Positions 16,959-26,168 of a stretch of 37,750 nucleotides of DNA are shown here, in pieces. The position numbers and the translations under genes are program-made. Position 1 is the first letter of the stretch; each line of letters begins with the position of its first letter. The DNA comes from an uncultured Flavobacteriaceae bacterium (GTDB lineage: Bacteria; Bacteroidota; Bacteroidia; Flavobacteriales; Flavobacteriaceae), in NCBI GenBank assembly GCA_937923515.1, contig CALDUF010000049.1, forward strand, positions 1 to 37,750, written 5' to 3'. Under the pieces are notes generated by a model. It made no database searches, was not told the DNA's origin, and worked only from the letters and a program-made list of their open reading frames with translations.

Positions 16959-18289
16959 GTTCAAATATTAGCTTTAAACGTATAAATACATTAGCTATTC
17001 CGGCATTAATTGCTGGAATATCAGAACCTATTCTATCGATCACAGATACTGCAATTGTTGGAAATATAAATGTAAACGCTGTAGAATCTTTAGCCGCTGT
17101 AGGCATTGTAGGTACATTTTTATCCATGTTAATTTGGGTAATGGGGCAAACACGTAGCGCAATTTCTGCTATAATATCGCAATATCTTGGGGCCAATAAT
17201 TTAAAGGCCGTAAAAAACCTACCAGCTCAAGCAATTTTTATAGTCACCGCACTAAGCCTTCTAATAATTGTTGGCACCTACCCTTTTGCACATCAAATTT
17301 TTAAACTTTATAATGCATCTGGAGTAATTTTAGAGTATAGCGTTGTTTATTATAAAATTAGAGTGTTTGGTTTTCCATTCACACTATTTACCATGGCAGT
17401 TTTTGGCACGTTTAGAGGTTTACAAAACACCTATCACCCTATGATAGTTGCTATAATTGGTGCTGCAACCAATATTATTCTAGATGTTATTTTAGTATAC
17501 GGTATTCCAGGATATTTAAAACCTATGCATATTGAAGGTGCGGCTTATGCCAGTGTAATTGCCCAACTTCTCATGGCACTATGTTCAGCATATTACTTGC
17601 TCAAAAAAACAAGCATACCTTTGATACCTACATTTCCTTTTAATAAAGAAATTAAACGATTTACAATTATGGTTCTTAATCTATTTGTAAGAACCTTGGC
17701 ACTTAACATCACATTATATTTTGCCACCCGATTTGCCACTGGTTATGGCAAAAACTACATAGCCGCATATACTATAGCTATTAATTTATGGTTTTTGGGC
17801 GCCTTTATTATCGATGGTTATGCAGGCGCAGGTAACATTATGTCAGGCAAATTATACGGAGGTAAACAGTATAAAAACTTAGTAAAACTAAACATAAAAC
17901 TTATAAAAACAGGGCTTGTGCTTGGGTTAGTGTTAATAGCCATTGGTGCACTTATCTACAAACCCATAGGCTTACTGTTTACAAAAGAGCCTGAAGTTTT
18001 AAAACAGTTTTATAATGTGTTTTGGATTGTACTTATCATGCAACCCATTTGTGCCATAGCTTTTATATTTGATGGTGTTTATAAAGGTCTCGGTAAAATG
18101 AGCACGCTTAGAAATGTGTTACTTGCAGCTACATTTTTGGTGTTTATCCCCATACTATATGGGTTAGATTATTTTAACTTTAAACTCAGCGGCATTTTTA
18201 TAGCACTAACCTTCTGGATGATTGCCAGAGCGTTACCACTACTCCTTAATTTTAGAACACAATTTTTACCACTTAGTAAAAACACCTAA
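16955..18289 (+). CDS. MATE-family efflux transporter
   Basis: 444 residues from a GTG at 16955, which overlaps the preceding stop in a GTGA arrangement; an in-frame TTG at 16937 is less likely. About 12 hydrophobic segments are visible, in two halves with the family signature near the N-terminus (ALIAGISEPILSITDTAIVG, aspartate in TM1-2). Inner membrane Na+ or H+ coupled multidrug exporter. Related DinF/NorM types cannot be separated by eye. It is followed 9 nt later by a small membrane protein. Confidence 0.88.
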   Translation: MSSNISFKRINTLAIPALIAGISEPILSITDTAIVGNINVNAVESLAAVGIVGTFLSMLIWVMGQTRSAISAIISQYLGANNLKAVKNLPAQAIFIVTALSLLIIVGTYPFAHQIFKLYNASGVILEYSVVYYKIRVFGFPFTLFTMAVFGTFRGLQNTYHPMIVAIIGAATNIILDVILVYGIPGYLKPMHIEGAAYASVIAQLLMALCSAYYLLKKTSIPLIPTFPFNKEIKRFTIMVLNLFVRTLALNITLYFATRFATGYGKNYIAAYTIAINLWFLGAFIIDGYAGAGNIMSGKLYGGKQYKNLVKLNIKLIKTGLVLGLVLIAIGALIYKPIGLLFTKEPEVLKQFYNVFWIVLIMQPICAIAFIFDGVYKGLGKMSTLRNVLLAATFLVFIPILYGLDYFNFKLSGIFIALTFWMIARALPLLLNFRTQFLPLSKNT

Positions 18290-18298
18290 ATTTACACA

Positions 18299-18496
18299 AT
18301 GGCGCTATCAAAAATATATCTATTACTACATTTGTTTCAAACTAAAAATATAGAAGAAACTATTAATAATACCTCAAACAACAATTACGAAACAGATAAA
18401 CTTTTAGGTGCTTTAATACCAATTACTGTGCTGATAATCATAGCTTTCATGATTTATCATTACAGCAAAAAACGCAATAATAACAACAGAAAATAA
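18299..18496 (+). CDS. Small single-span membrane protein, unknown function
   Basis: 65 residues from an ATG. A hydrophobic helix ALIPITVLIIIAFMIYHY (about 37-54) is followed by a positively charged tail KKRNNNNRK, predicting N-out, C-in topology. The N-terminal part is polar and Asn-rich. It starts 9 nt after the MATE stop and stops 3 nt before another tiny membrane protein, so all three may share a transcript. I recognise no family. Confidence 0.55.
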   Translation: MALSKIYLLLHLFQTKNIEETINNTSNNNYETDKLLGALIPITVLIIIAFMIYHYSKKRNNNNRK

Positions 18497-18499
18497 CCC

Positions 18500-18598
18500 A
18501 TGGATATCCTCAATTTTTTAAGTGGCAACGGCCTATTTTTACTCTTAGCATTCGTATTAATAATTGTTTATTTTGTAAATAAAAAACGAAGAAGATAG
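18500..18598 (+). CDS. Tiny single-span membrane protein, 32 residues
   Basis: ATG at 18500, TAG at 18596. It has a short polar start (MDILNFLSGNG), one helix of about 15 hydrophobic residues (LFLLLAFVLIIVYFV) and a basic tail NKKRRR. The layout repeats that of the gene 3 nt upstream: one helix, then a positive inside tail. Its stop lies against the -7 element of queD. No family recognised. A chance frame is possible, but strong amphipathic design and tight spacing favour a real gene. Confidence 0.45.
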   Translation: MDILNFLSGNGLFLLLAFVLIIVYFVNKKRRR

Positions 18599-18606
18599 TA
18601 TCTTTG
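18572..18606 (+). promoter_or_regulatory. Candidate queD promoter
   Basis: TATCTTTG at 18599-18606 matches TAnnTTTG exactly; TTTG at 18572-18575 is 23 nt upstream, slightly long. A start near 18613 precedes the queD ATG (18625) by about 12 nt. Confidence 0.5.
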
Positions 18607-18624
18607 CCAACCAATACAACTCAA

Positions 18625-19077
18625 ATGAGCAACATACGTATCACTAAACAATTTTCGTTCGAAACTGGTCACGCCCTATATGGTTACGATGGCAAATGTA
18701 AAAACGTGCACGGGCACAGTTACCGCTTAGATGTTACCGTAATTGGTACGCCAATAACAGACAATTCTAACGTGAAATTTGGTATGGTTATCGACTTTGG
18801 CGACCTGAAAAAAATAGTGAAAGAAGAAATTGTAGATGTATTCGATCACGCTACCGTATTCAATAAAAACACACCACACGTAGAGTTAGCTAAAGAGTTG
18901 CAAGACCGTGGCCACAATGTATTGTTGGTAAATTATCAGCCAACCAGCGAAATGATGGTGATAGACTTTGCCAAAAAAATAAAATTACGTTTACCCAATA
19001 ACATCAAGCTTCACTCGCTAAAACTTCAAGAAACCGCTACAAGTTTTGCAGAGTGGTTTGCAAACGACCAAGATTAA
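18625..19077 (+). CDS. queD: 6-carboxytetrahydropterin synthase / PTPS family
   Basis: 150 residues from the ATG at 18625; an in-frame TTG at 18604 falls inside the promoter and is rejected. Zinc ligands are H16 (ETGHAL), H29 and H31 (HGH); the catalytic cysteine is C25 in the CxxxHGH motif; H75 (FDHATVF) and E136 (KLQET) complete the site. It makes 6-carboxy-5,6,7,8-tetrahydropterin, the second step to queuosine. The family also includes 6-pyruvoyl-tetrahydropterin synthase, so the name is by homology. No other queuosine genes are in the window. The 285 nt after it hold no gene I can support. Confidence 0.85.
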   Translation: MSNIRITKQFSFETGHALYGYDGKCKNVHGHSYRLDVTVIGTPITDNSNVKFGMVIDFGDLKKIVKEEIVDVFDHATVFNKNTPHVELAKELQDRGHNVLLVNYQPTSEMMVIDFAKKIKLRLPNNIKLHSLKLQETATSFAEWFANDQD

Positions 19078-19313
19078 TTTTTTAAAGGTGCTACCCTATG
19101 GGTCGTTCGTTTATTCATATATTTCTATTTTGATTTATTGAATTCAAGAACGCAAATGTTTCGCTGCAAGTACTCGCTTCTGCACTAAGGCGCAAAAGCT
19201 GTGGGGCTATTAAGCGAAGGTATTGGCTTGTTTAAAAATGTTACAAAAGTATCGCGATATACTTATCCGTAAAGCACATAAGTAATAACTTAAAAAATCA
19301 AAACCACATTAGA

Positions 19314-19343
19314 TTTCAGAAATAAAAAAAATATGTAGTTTTG
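19314..19343 (+). promoter_or_regulatory. pyrH promoter
   Basis: TTTC at 19314-19317 (one off TTTG), 18 nt, TAGTTTTG at 19336-19343 (exact TAnnTTTG). A start near 19350 leaves a leader of about 13 nt to the pyrH ATG. Confidence 0.6.
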
Positions 19344-19362
19344 TTAAACTTCAAAAGTTAAA

Positions 19363-20070
19363 ATGAAATATAAAAGAATACTTCTCAAATTATCAGGCGA
19401 AGCCTTAATGGGAACCCGACAGTATGGTATAGACCCAGAGCGTTTAGCCGAATATGCAAAAGATATTAAAACCATTACAGACAAAGGCGTACAAGTAGCT
19501 ATTGTTATAGGTGGTGGTAATATTTTTAGAGGTGTTTCTGGCGCAAGTAATGGTATGGATCGCGTACAGGGTGACCACATGGGCATGTTAGCAACCGTAA
19601 TAAATGGTTTAGCGTTACAAAGCGCGCTTGAAGATGCAGATATACCAACACGATTACAAACAGCCATAAAAATAAATGAAGTTGCAGAGCCTTTTATTAG
19701 AAGAAAAGCCATGCGACACTTAGAGAAAGGGCGCGTTGTTATTTTTGGTGGCGGTACTGGCAACCCTTATTTCACAACAGATTCTGCAGCAGTTTTACGT
19801 GCTATTGAAATCGAAGCAGATGTAATTTTAAAAGGTACGCGTGTAGATGGTATTTACAATGCAGACCCAGAAAAAGATAGTAATGCCGTAAAATTTAATA
19901 CTATCTCTTTTGATGATGTATTGAAAAAAGGATTAAAAGTAATGGATACTACCGCATTTACGTTAAGTCAAGAAAATAATTTACCAATTATTGTTTTTGA
20001 TATGAATAAGACTGGAAACTTACTAAAAGTAGTCTCAGGAGAATGTATTGGTACAGAAGTAAATATTTAA
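19363..20070 (+). CDS. pyrH: UMP kinase
   Basis: 235 residues, full length. Amino-acid-kinase fold signature KLSGEALMG (9-17), glycine loop IGGGNIFRG (49-57), [12 protein letters not shown] with the UMP-binding aspartate, and [16 protein letters not shown]. It phosphorylates UMP to UDP, essential for pyrimidine nucleotide supply; the bacterial enzyme is hexameric and GTP-activated. Followed 78 nt later by frr, the classical pyrH-frr pair. The gap holds an imperfect hairpin that might tune read-through. Confidence 0.96.
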   Translation: MKYKRILLKLSGEALMGTRQYGIDPERLAEYAKDIKTITDKGVQVAIVIGGGNIFRGVSGASNGMDRVQGDHMGMLATVINGLALQSALEDADIPTRLQTAIKINEVAEPFIRRKAMRHLEKGRVVIFGGGTGNPYFTTDSAAVLRAIEIEADVILKGTRVDGIYNADPEKDSNAVKFNTISFDDVLKKGLKVMDTTAFTLSQENNLPIIVFDMNKTGNLLKVVSGECIGTEVNI

Positions 20071-20080
20071 ATAAAATTAA

Positions 20081-20117
20081 TACGCTATATACCAAAAACT
20101 TATTTTGGCGTAGTTTT
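20081..20117 (+). terminator. Imperfect hairpin in the pyrH-frr gap (possible attenuator)
   Basis: TACG, bulge, CCAAAA (20092-20097), loop, TTTTGG (20103-20108), CGTA, then GTTTTT. The bulged stem and short T run look like a weak terminator that would allow partial read-through into frr. Confidence 0.4.
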
Positions 20118-20148
20118 TGAAATTTTACAGTTAATTAAATTTTAAAAG

Positions 20149-20706
20149 ATGAACGAAGACATACAATTTGTATTAGATACAACAAAAGAAGCCATGGATA
20201 ATGCCATAGCCCATCTTAAAAAACAATTTGTAAATATAAGAGCTGGTAAAGCAAGTCCTGCAATGTTGGGCAGTGTAATGGTAGATTATTATGGTACACA
20301 AACACCATTAAATCAAGTTGCAAACGTAAACACACCAGATGGTAGAACCATTACAGTACAACCTTGGGAAAAGGCAATGCTTCAAGAAATAGAGCGCGGT
20401 ATAGCTTATGCCAATCTTGGGTTTAACCCTATGAATAATGGTGAAACTATTATTATAAATGTGCCACCATTAACCGAAGAGCGTCGTAAAGATTTAGCTA
20501 AACAAGCTAAAGCTGAAGCAGAAGATGCTAAAGTAAGTATACGAACAGCTCGAAAAGATGCTATGAATGATGTAAAGAAGAATGATGACGTATCTGAAGA
20601 TTTAAAAAAGAATGCTGAAATAGACATACAACAAATGACGGATACGTTCGTTAAAAATGTCGATGAACTTTTCGATGCTAAAGAAAAAGAAATCATGACT
20701 GTATAA
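20149..20706 (+). CDS. frr: Ribosome recycling factor
   Basis: 185 residues, full length. Diagnostic segments are LKKQFVNIRAGKASPAML (24-41), VQPWEKAMLQEIERGI, NPMNNGETIIINVPPLTEERR and the C-terminal RKDAMNDVKK. With EF-G it splits post-termination ribosomes. The domain order (long three-helix bundle with an inserted beta domain) is complete. A strong terminator follows 2 nt after the stop. Confidence 0.97.
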   Translation: MNEDIQFVLDTTKEAMDNAIAHLKKQFVNIRAGKASPAMLGSVMVDYYGTQTPLNQVANVNTPDGRTITVQPWEKAMLQEIERGIAYANLGFNPMNNGETIIINVPPLTEERRKDLAKQAKAEAEDAKVSIRTARKDAMNDVKKNDDVSEDLKKNAEIDIQQMTDTFVKNVDELFDAKEKEIMTV

Positions 20707-20708
20707 AT

Positions 20709-20734
20709 AAAAGCGACAATAATGTCGCTTTTTT
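20709..20734 (+). terminator. Rho-independent terminator of pyrH-frr
   Basis: AAAAGCGACA (20709-20718), loop ATAA, TGTCGCTTTT (20723-20732), then more T. Perfect 10-bp stem. Confidence 0.92.
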
Positions 20735-20761
20735 ATTTAACCTATAGCTTTAATATTAATA

Positions 20762-22030
20762 ATGCCTAAATTTTGTGCTTTTATTTTTTGTATTTGCTTT
20801 ACTGTAGCACAGGCGCAAAATTCCACACGTGTAACTTTTGAAGTAGAACGCGATTCTATAAAAAAGAATTTTTTCTTAAAGCAGTTAGGTAACGGATATT
20901 TTCCAACCAAGTATTTTGATTTCGATTTAAGATACCTAGTAAAATATAATCAATTTGAAGGTTTAAGAACAGGCCTTGGTGGTGTAACCAATAAAAACCT
21001 TTCAGAGAAATTTAAAATAGATGGCTATACCGTTTACGGGTTTAGAGACGATGCGTACAAATTTAGTATTGGTGGGCATGTGCGCCTTTCTAAACCTACT
21101 GATACTTGGTTATCTGCATCCTACACTGATGATTTACAAGAAACAGGAAGCTCTAAATTTCTAACAGATACTCGCTTTTTTCAATTTTTTGAGCCACGTC
21201 TATTAAATATCGATTTGTTTCATAGGCACATTACCCAAACACTGGCCTTAAAACATAACATTCACCCAAAACTGTCTTCAATACTACAATTCTCAAACAG
21301 TAATGTAGAACCAACATACAGTTACATTTTTGAACTTAACGGCGAAAGGTTTACAAAATTTCAATTCAGTACTGCCACAGCGGCATTACAATGGAGCCCT
21401 TTTAATAAGCTTAAAAATGTAAAAGATTTACCTAAGGAAATGAAAGAAGGGTATCCTAAATTTACGCTTCAATATACAAGAGGCATAAGTGATATTTTTA
21501 AAAGTGATTTTGATTTTTCTAAATTAGATTTTAAAACAATTCACCGTATAGAATATAAAAACAAGCAACTTTCTGAAATTACTTTAGTTTCGGGAATAGC
21601 TCGGGGCGATGTACCGTTAACGCATTTATACCACGCTTATCCCAACAACATCAATAAAGAAACTATTTTACAACGTTTTTCGGTTGCTGGTATTACTAGT
21701 TTTGAAACAATGTTTTTCAACGAATTTTTTTCAGATAAGTTTGCAACACTTCAATTTAAACATTTTTTAAAGCCTTTTAATATCACACAGCGTTTTAGAC
21801 CGCAACTGGTTCTAATTTCACGGTTTGCTATTGGCGATTTAAATAACCCAGAACGCCACCAAAATGTGTCGTTTGGGTCTTTGCGAAAAGGCTATACAGA
21901 ATCTGGATTTGAAATTAATAAACTACTCTTTGGTTTTGGGTTAAGTTTTACCTACAGATATGGTGGCTACCATTTACCAAATTTTGAAGATAATATTGCG
22001 CTAAAGTTTACTTTTAATATAACATTGTAG
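20762..22030 (+). CDS. Short DUF5686-type outer membrane barrel protein
   Basis: 422 residues with a signal peptide (MPKFCAFIFCICFTVAQAQ). The body matches the barrel half of DUF5686 proteins: FEGLRTGLGGVTN (about 64-76), YTVYGFRDDAYKFSIGG, WLSASYTDDLQETGSS, and an aromatic-ended last strand ALKFTFNITL typical of outer membrane barrels. Classical members are about 800 residues with an N-terminal carboxypeptidase-regulatory-like domain that this one lacks, starting instead directly at the barrel. This may be a reduced subfamily rather than a truncation, because a proper signal peptide is in place. Function unknown. Confidence 0.75.
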   Translation: MPKFCAFIFCICFTVAQAQNSTRVTFEVERDSIKKNFFLKQLGNGYFPTKYFDFDLRYLVKYNQFEGLRTGLGGVTNKNLSEKFKIDGYTVYGFRDDAYKFSIGGHVRLSKPTDTWLSASYTDDLQETGSSKFLTDTRFFQFFEPRLLNIDLFHRHITQTLALKHNIHPKLSSILQFSNSNVEPTYSYIFELNGERFTKFQFSTATAALQWSPFNKLKNVKDLPKEMKEGYPKFTLQYTRGISDIFKSDFDFSKLDFKTIHRIEYKNKQLSEITLVSGIARGDVPLTHLYHAYPNNINKETILQRFSVAGITSFETMFFNEFFSDKFATLQFKHFLKPFNITQRFRPQLVLISRFAIGDLNNPERHQNVSFGSLRKGYTESGFEINKLLFGFGLSFTYRYGGYHLPNFEDNIALKFTFNITL

Positions 22031-22062
22031 TGATTTAAAAGCAGTTAATACTTTGTTTTTTC

Positions 22063-22070
22063 TACCTTTG
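22063..22070 (+). promoter_or_regulatory. -7 element before the RND exporter
   Basis: TACCTTTG matches TAnnTTTG. No TTTG at the right -33 distance (a TTTG only 7 nt upstream is too close). The ATG at 22091 is 20 nt downstream. Confidence 0.45.
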
Positions 22071-22090
22071 CCCATCTTTTATAAAATCGC

Positions 22091-24496
22091 ATGTTTAAAT
22101 TATTCAATAAGAATTTTTGGGATATTACAGCGCGATTAATTCTTAGGAATAAAATTGGTATTCTTATAGGAATTATTGTTGCAACCTACCTCTTCAGCAC
22201 CCAATGGGATTACATGCGTTTTAGTAATACTGAAGCCAATTTATTACCTGACGATCACGAAGCCAATATTAGCTATAACAATTTCTTAAACACCTTTGGA
22301 GAAGAAGGGAATTTAATTGTAATTGGGCTTAAAGACAGTACACTTTTTACGGTAGATAAACTTAATGCGTGGAATACCTTTTCATCAAAATTTAAAAACT
22401 ATGATGCTGTTGAAGCCGTAATTTCTATAAAAGAACTTCAAAAACTCGTAAAAAACACTTCTGAACAAAAATTTGCCTTAGAACCTTTTATTAAAGATTC
22501 TATAACTAGTATGGCACAGGTTGAAACGTTACAAAACGAACTTTTTAACACCTACCCGTTTTACGATAATTTTCTATTCAATAAAGAAACAAAAACAGTT
22601 CGCACCGCTATTTATCTAAAAAAATCGCTAGTAAATACTTCTGTTAGAAAAGAGTTTGTTCTCAATATATTAGAACCAGAAGTTACTGCCTTTGAAGCTA
22701 AATATAATTTAGATGTTAGGGTGTCTGGTATGCCTTATATTCGCACCAAAAATGCCGAAAATATTATTGGAGAAATAGGAAAGTTTGTTGTGGCAGCTTT
22801 ACTGGTAACCTCATTAATTTTCTTCTTCTTTTTTAGATCGTTTAGGGCCACATTTATCTCACTAATTGTAGTGTGTATTGGTGTTATGTGGACCTTAGGT
22901 ATTATAGGATTATTGCGTTATGAAATTACCGTACTCACTGCTTTAATACCACCGCTAATTATTGTTATTGGCATTCCCAACTGTATTTTCTTAATTAATA
23001 AATACCAGCATGAAGTTAAACTGCATGGTAATAAAGTAAAATCGTTGCAACGTGTTATTACAAAAATTGGTAATGCTACACTAATGACCAATGTAACAAC
23101 AGCTTCTGGTTTTGCAACATTTATACTTACAGAAAGCACGCTTTTAAAGGAATTTGGTATTGTTGCATCACTAAGTATTTTAGCCATTTTTATACTGTGC
23201 TTGCTTATTATTCCTATAATTTATACGTTTTTACCGTTTCCTAAAGAAAGACATCTAGAGCATTTAAACAAGCGTTGGATAGGAGGTTTTGTAAATTGGA
23301 TGGAGCACATGGTGCGTAAAAAGCGCATTGCCATTTACGCTATTTCTGTGTTATTGCTTATTGTGAGTATGATTGGTATGTATCAAATTAAAATTTCTGG
23401 AAGTTTGATTGAAGATATGCCTCAAGATTCAGAATTTGTAAACGATATACGGTTTTTTGAAAAAGAGTTTAATGGTATTTTACCTGTTGAAATAATGGTG
23501 GATACAAAACGTAAAAAAGGTGTAATGAAACCCTCTACGCTTAAACGAATGAACGAACTTGAAAACTTTATCGTAGAAACGCCCGAACTTTCTAAACCTA
23601 TTTCGGTTGTTAGTTTAGTTAAATATTCAAAACAAGCGTATTACAACGGTAATCCTAAGTACTACCAATTACCAACATCACAAGAAAATAGTTTTATTTT
23701 ATCGTATGCTAAAAATTCTACCTCTGATGTAGATTTACTTAAGAATTTTGTAGACAGCACAGGGCAGTACGCGCGTATCACCACGTTTATGAAAGATATT
23801 GGTACCGATAAAATGGAGCGCATTCAAGAAAATTTAGGCGATAAAATTAACAAGGTATTCCCAAAGGAGCGGTACAATGTTACCATGACAGGAAAAGCAT
23901 TGGTGTTTCAAAAAGGTACAAAATACTTGGTAAAAAACTTAGCCATCTCATTGTCCTTAGCCATATTATTAATATCACTATTTATGGCCTACATGTTTAG
24001 GTCTGCTAGAATGATTATTGTATCGTTAATTCCTAATCTTATACCACTGTTAGTAACTGCAGGCGTAATGGGTTATATAGGTGTACCTATAAAACCTTCT
24101 ACTATTTTAGTATTTAGTATTGCCTTTGGTATATCGGTTGATGATACCATCCATTTTTTAGCAAAATACAGGCAAGAGCTACAAGCCAATAAATGGAAAA
24201 TTAAACCTTCGGTATACGGCGCTTTAAGAGAAACAGGCGTTAGTATGTTTTATACTTCTATCGTATTATTTTTTGGGTTTTCAGTGTTTACTATTTCAAA
24301 TTTTGGAGGTACGGTTGCCTTAGGCGCATTAGTTTCGGCAACGTTACTATTTGCTATGTTATCTAATTTACTACTATTGCCATCGCTGTTATTGTCTTTA
24401 GAACGTAGTATTGCAAACAAGGAAGTATTGAGAAAACCACCAATAAATATAATTCCTGAAGAGGATGAAAATTTACCAGAATCATCAAAATTTTAA
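22091..24496 (+). CDS. RND superfamily (MMPL/SSD-type) exporter
   Basis: 801 residues. The layout is the doubled RND design: TM1 (about 20-37), a periplasmic domain to about 225, five clustered helices (225-385), then TM7 (411-428), a second periplasmic domain (to about 615) and a last cluster (615-775). IAFGISVDDTIHFLAKYRQE (about 678-697) is the conserved TM10 region with acidic residues for proton coupling. It matches the 'MMPL family transporter' group, related to hopanoid and lipid exporters. No membrane fusion protein or outer membrane channel gene is beside it, so it may work alone on lipids. Substrate unknown. Confidence 0.88.
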   Translation: MFKLFNKNFWDITARLILRNKIGILIGIIVATYLFSTQWDYMRFSNTEANLLPDDHEANISYNNFLNTFGEEGNLIVIGLKDSTLFTVDKLNAWNTFSSKFKNYDAVEAVISIKELQKLVKNTSEQKFALEPFIKDSITSMAQVETLQNELFNTYPFYDNFLFNKETKTVRTAIYLKKSLVNTSVRKEFVLNILEPEVTAFEAKYNLDVRVSGMPYIRTKNAENIIGEIGKFVVAALLVTSLIFFFFFRSFRATFISLIVVCIGVMWTLGIIGLLRYEITVLTALIPPLIIVIGIPNCIFLINKYQHEVKLHGNKVKSLQRVITKIGNATLMTNVTTASGFATFILTESTLLKEFGIVASLSILAIFILCLLIIPIIYTFLPFPKERHLEHLNKRWIGGFVNWMEHMVRKKRIAIYAISVLLLIVSMIGMYQIKISGSLIEDMPQDSEFVNDIRFFEKEFNGILPVEIMVDTKRKKGVMKPSTLKRMNELENFIVETPELSKPISVVSLVKYSKQAYYNGNPKYYQLPTSQENSFILSYAKNSTSDVDLLKNFVDSTGQYARITTFMKDIGTDKMERIQENLGDKINKVFPKERYNVTMTGKALVFQKGTKYLVKNLAISLSLAILLISLFMAYMFRSARMIIVSLIPNLIPLLVTAGVMGYIGVPIKPSTILVFSIAFGISVDDTIHFLAKYRQELQANKWKIKPSVYGALRETGVSMFYTSIVLFFGFSVFTISNFGGTVALGALVSATLLFAMLSNLLLLPSLLLSLERSIANKEVLRKPPINIIPEEDENLPESSKF

Positions 24497-24563
24497 ATTA
24501 ATTACAGTTTAAAACCTTTTTTGTTAAAAAAAATGAATTTTACTTAATTTTTAGAATTTATTA

Positions 24564-24596
24564 TTTGAATTTTAAACTTTGAAACTATTATATTTA
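24564..24596 (+). promoter_or_regulatory. Candidate asnS promoter
   Basis: TTTG at 24564-24567, 21 nt, TATATTTA at 24589-24596, one base off TAnnTTTG. The ATG at 24617 is 20 nt downstream. Confidence 0.45.
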
Positions 24597-24616
24597 CTGC
24601 ACAAAAAACCTTATGC

Positions 24617-26050
24617 ATGCAGTCATATTCCGTTTCTCAATTATTAAAACAGGAAAATAAACTACCAGAAGTAGATATTAAAGGTTGGGTAAGAACCTTT
24701 AGAGCCAATAGGTTTATTGCTTTAAATGATGGCTCTACTTTAAGTAACATTCAGTGTGTTGTAGATTTTGAAAACACTGATGAAAACGTGTTAAAACGAA
24801 TTACCACAGGAGCTGCACTACATGTAAAAGGAGAATTGGTTGAAAGCCAAGGCAAAGGGCAAAATGTGGAAATTATTGTAAGTGATTTACAAATTTTAGG
24901 AGATTCTGATCCTGAAACCTTTCCAATTCAACCCAAAAAACATTCATTTGAATTTTTAAGAGAAAATGCACACTTGCGTACACGAACCAACACGTTTAGT
25001 GCGGTAATGCGTTTGCGCTCTACATTATCATATGCCATTCATAAATATTTTAATGAAAATGGCTTTTATTACATGCACACGCCAATTATTACAGGTAGCG
25101 ATGCAGAAGGCGCTGGTGAAATGTTTAAGGTTACCAAACTAGATGAAAAAAATCCACCGCTGAAAGATGATGGAAATGTAGATTATTCAAAAGATTTCTT
25201 CGGAAAAGAAACCAACCTAACAGTATCTGGACAGTTAGAGGCTGAAACATATGCCATGTCGCTTGGTAAAGTATACACCTTTGGACCAACATTTAGAGCC
25301 GAAAATTCTAACACCTCAAGACATTTATCAGAATTTTGGATGATAGAGCCAGAAGTTGCCTTTATGGATTTACCTGGTAATATGGATTTAGCTGAAGATT
25401 TCTTAAAATATGTGCTTAACTATATACTAGAACATAACAGAGAAGATTTAGATTTTTTAGAACAGCGTTTAATTAATGAGGAAAAAACAAAGCCTCAAGC
25501 AGAACGCAGTACTATGGCATTGATTGAAAAAATAAAATTTGTTATTGATAATAATTTTAAACGCGTAAGCTATACTGAAGCTATAGATATTCTTAGAAAT
25601 AGCAAACCCAATAAAAAGAAGAAATTTAAATTCCCTATAAACGAGTGGGGTGCCGATTTACAAAGTGAACACGAGCGTTTTTTAGTTGAAAAACATTTTA
25701 AATGCCCTGTAATTTTATTTGATTATCCAGCAAATATTAAAGCCTTCTATATGCGATTAAATGAGGATGGCAAAACAGTTCGTGCTATGGATATTTTATT
25801 TCCTGGCATTGGTGAAATGGTTGGTGGGTCGCAACGAGAAGAACGTTTAGAGGTTTTAAAGGAAAAAATGGCTGCACTTGATATTCCTGAAGAGGAACTC
25901 TGGTGGTATTTAGACTTACGTAAATATGGTACTGCCGTACATTCTGGTTTTGGTCTTGGTTTTGAGCGTTTGGTAATGTTTGTAACTGGCATGGGCAATA
26001 TTAGAGATGTAATACCTTACCCTAGAACGCCACAAAATGCGGAGTTTTAA
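24617..26050 (+). CDS. asnS: Asparaginyl-tRNA synthetase
   Basis: 477 residues. The OB-fold anticodon-binding domain is at the start (VDIKGWVRTFRANRFIALND, about 19-38). Class II motif 2 is TFRAENSNTSRHLSEFWMIE, and motif 3 is GFGLGFERLVMFVTGMGNIR at the end. Those motifs, and the absence of the bacterial AspRS GAD insertion, mark AsnRS. It charges tRNA-Asn directly. Another ATG at 24613 is in a different frame. No other gene shares its transcript. Confidence 0.95.
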   Translation: MQSYSVSQLLKQENKLPEVDIKGWVRTFRANRFIALNDGSTLSNIQCVVDFENTDENVLKRITTGAALHVKGELVESQGKGQNVEIIVSDLQILGDSDPETFPIQPKKHSFEFLRENAHLRTRTNTFSAVMRLRSTLSYAIHKYFNENGFYYMHTPIITGSDAEGAGEMFKVTKLDEKNPPLKDDGNVDYSKDFFGKETNLTVSGQLEAETYAMSLGKVYTFGPTFRAENSNTSRHLSEFWMIEPEVAFMDLPGNMDLAEDFLKYVLNYILEHNREDLDFLEQRLINEEKTKPQAERSTMALIEKIKFVIDNNFKRVSYTEAIDILRNSKPNKKKKFKFPINEWGADLQSEHERFLVEKHFKCPVILFDYPANIKAFYMRLNEDGKTVRAMDILFPGIGEMVGGSQREERLEVLKEKMAALDIPEEELWWYLDLRKYGTAVHSGFGLGFERLVMFVTGMGNIRDVIPYPRTPQNAEF

Positions 26051-26168
26051 ACTCTAGCTTTTTGTTGAAATACTGCGTTTACCGTTTTAAAATAGTTACA
26101 TGCTTAACAGCTAATAATTTAAGGTTTACTCATTAAAATGTTATAAAACCAACGCAATTACTAGCGCT

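Noticed and set aside
19078-19362. Possible RNA gene in the queD-pyrH gap
   Set aside because: It contains a short ACCC/GGGT hairpin near 19092-19104 and a TATCGCGATA palindrome, but no tRNA or known RNA fold and no reading frame; only the pyrH promoter at its end is supportable.
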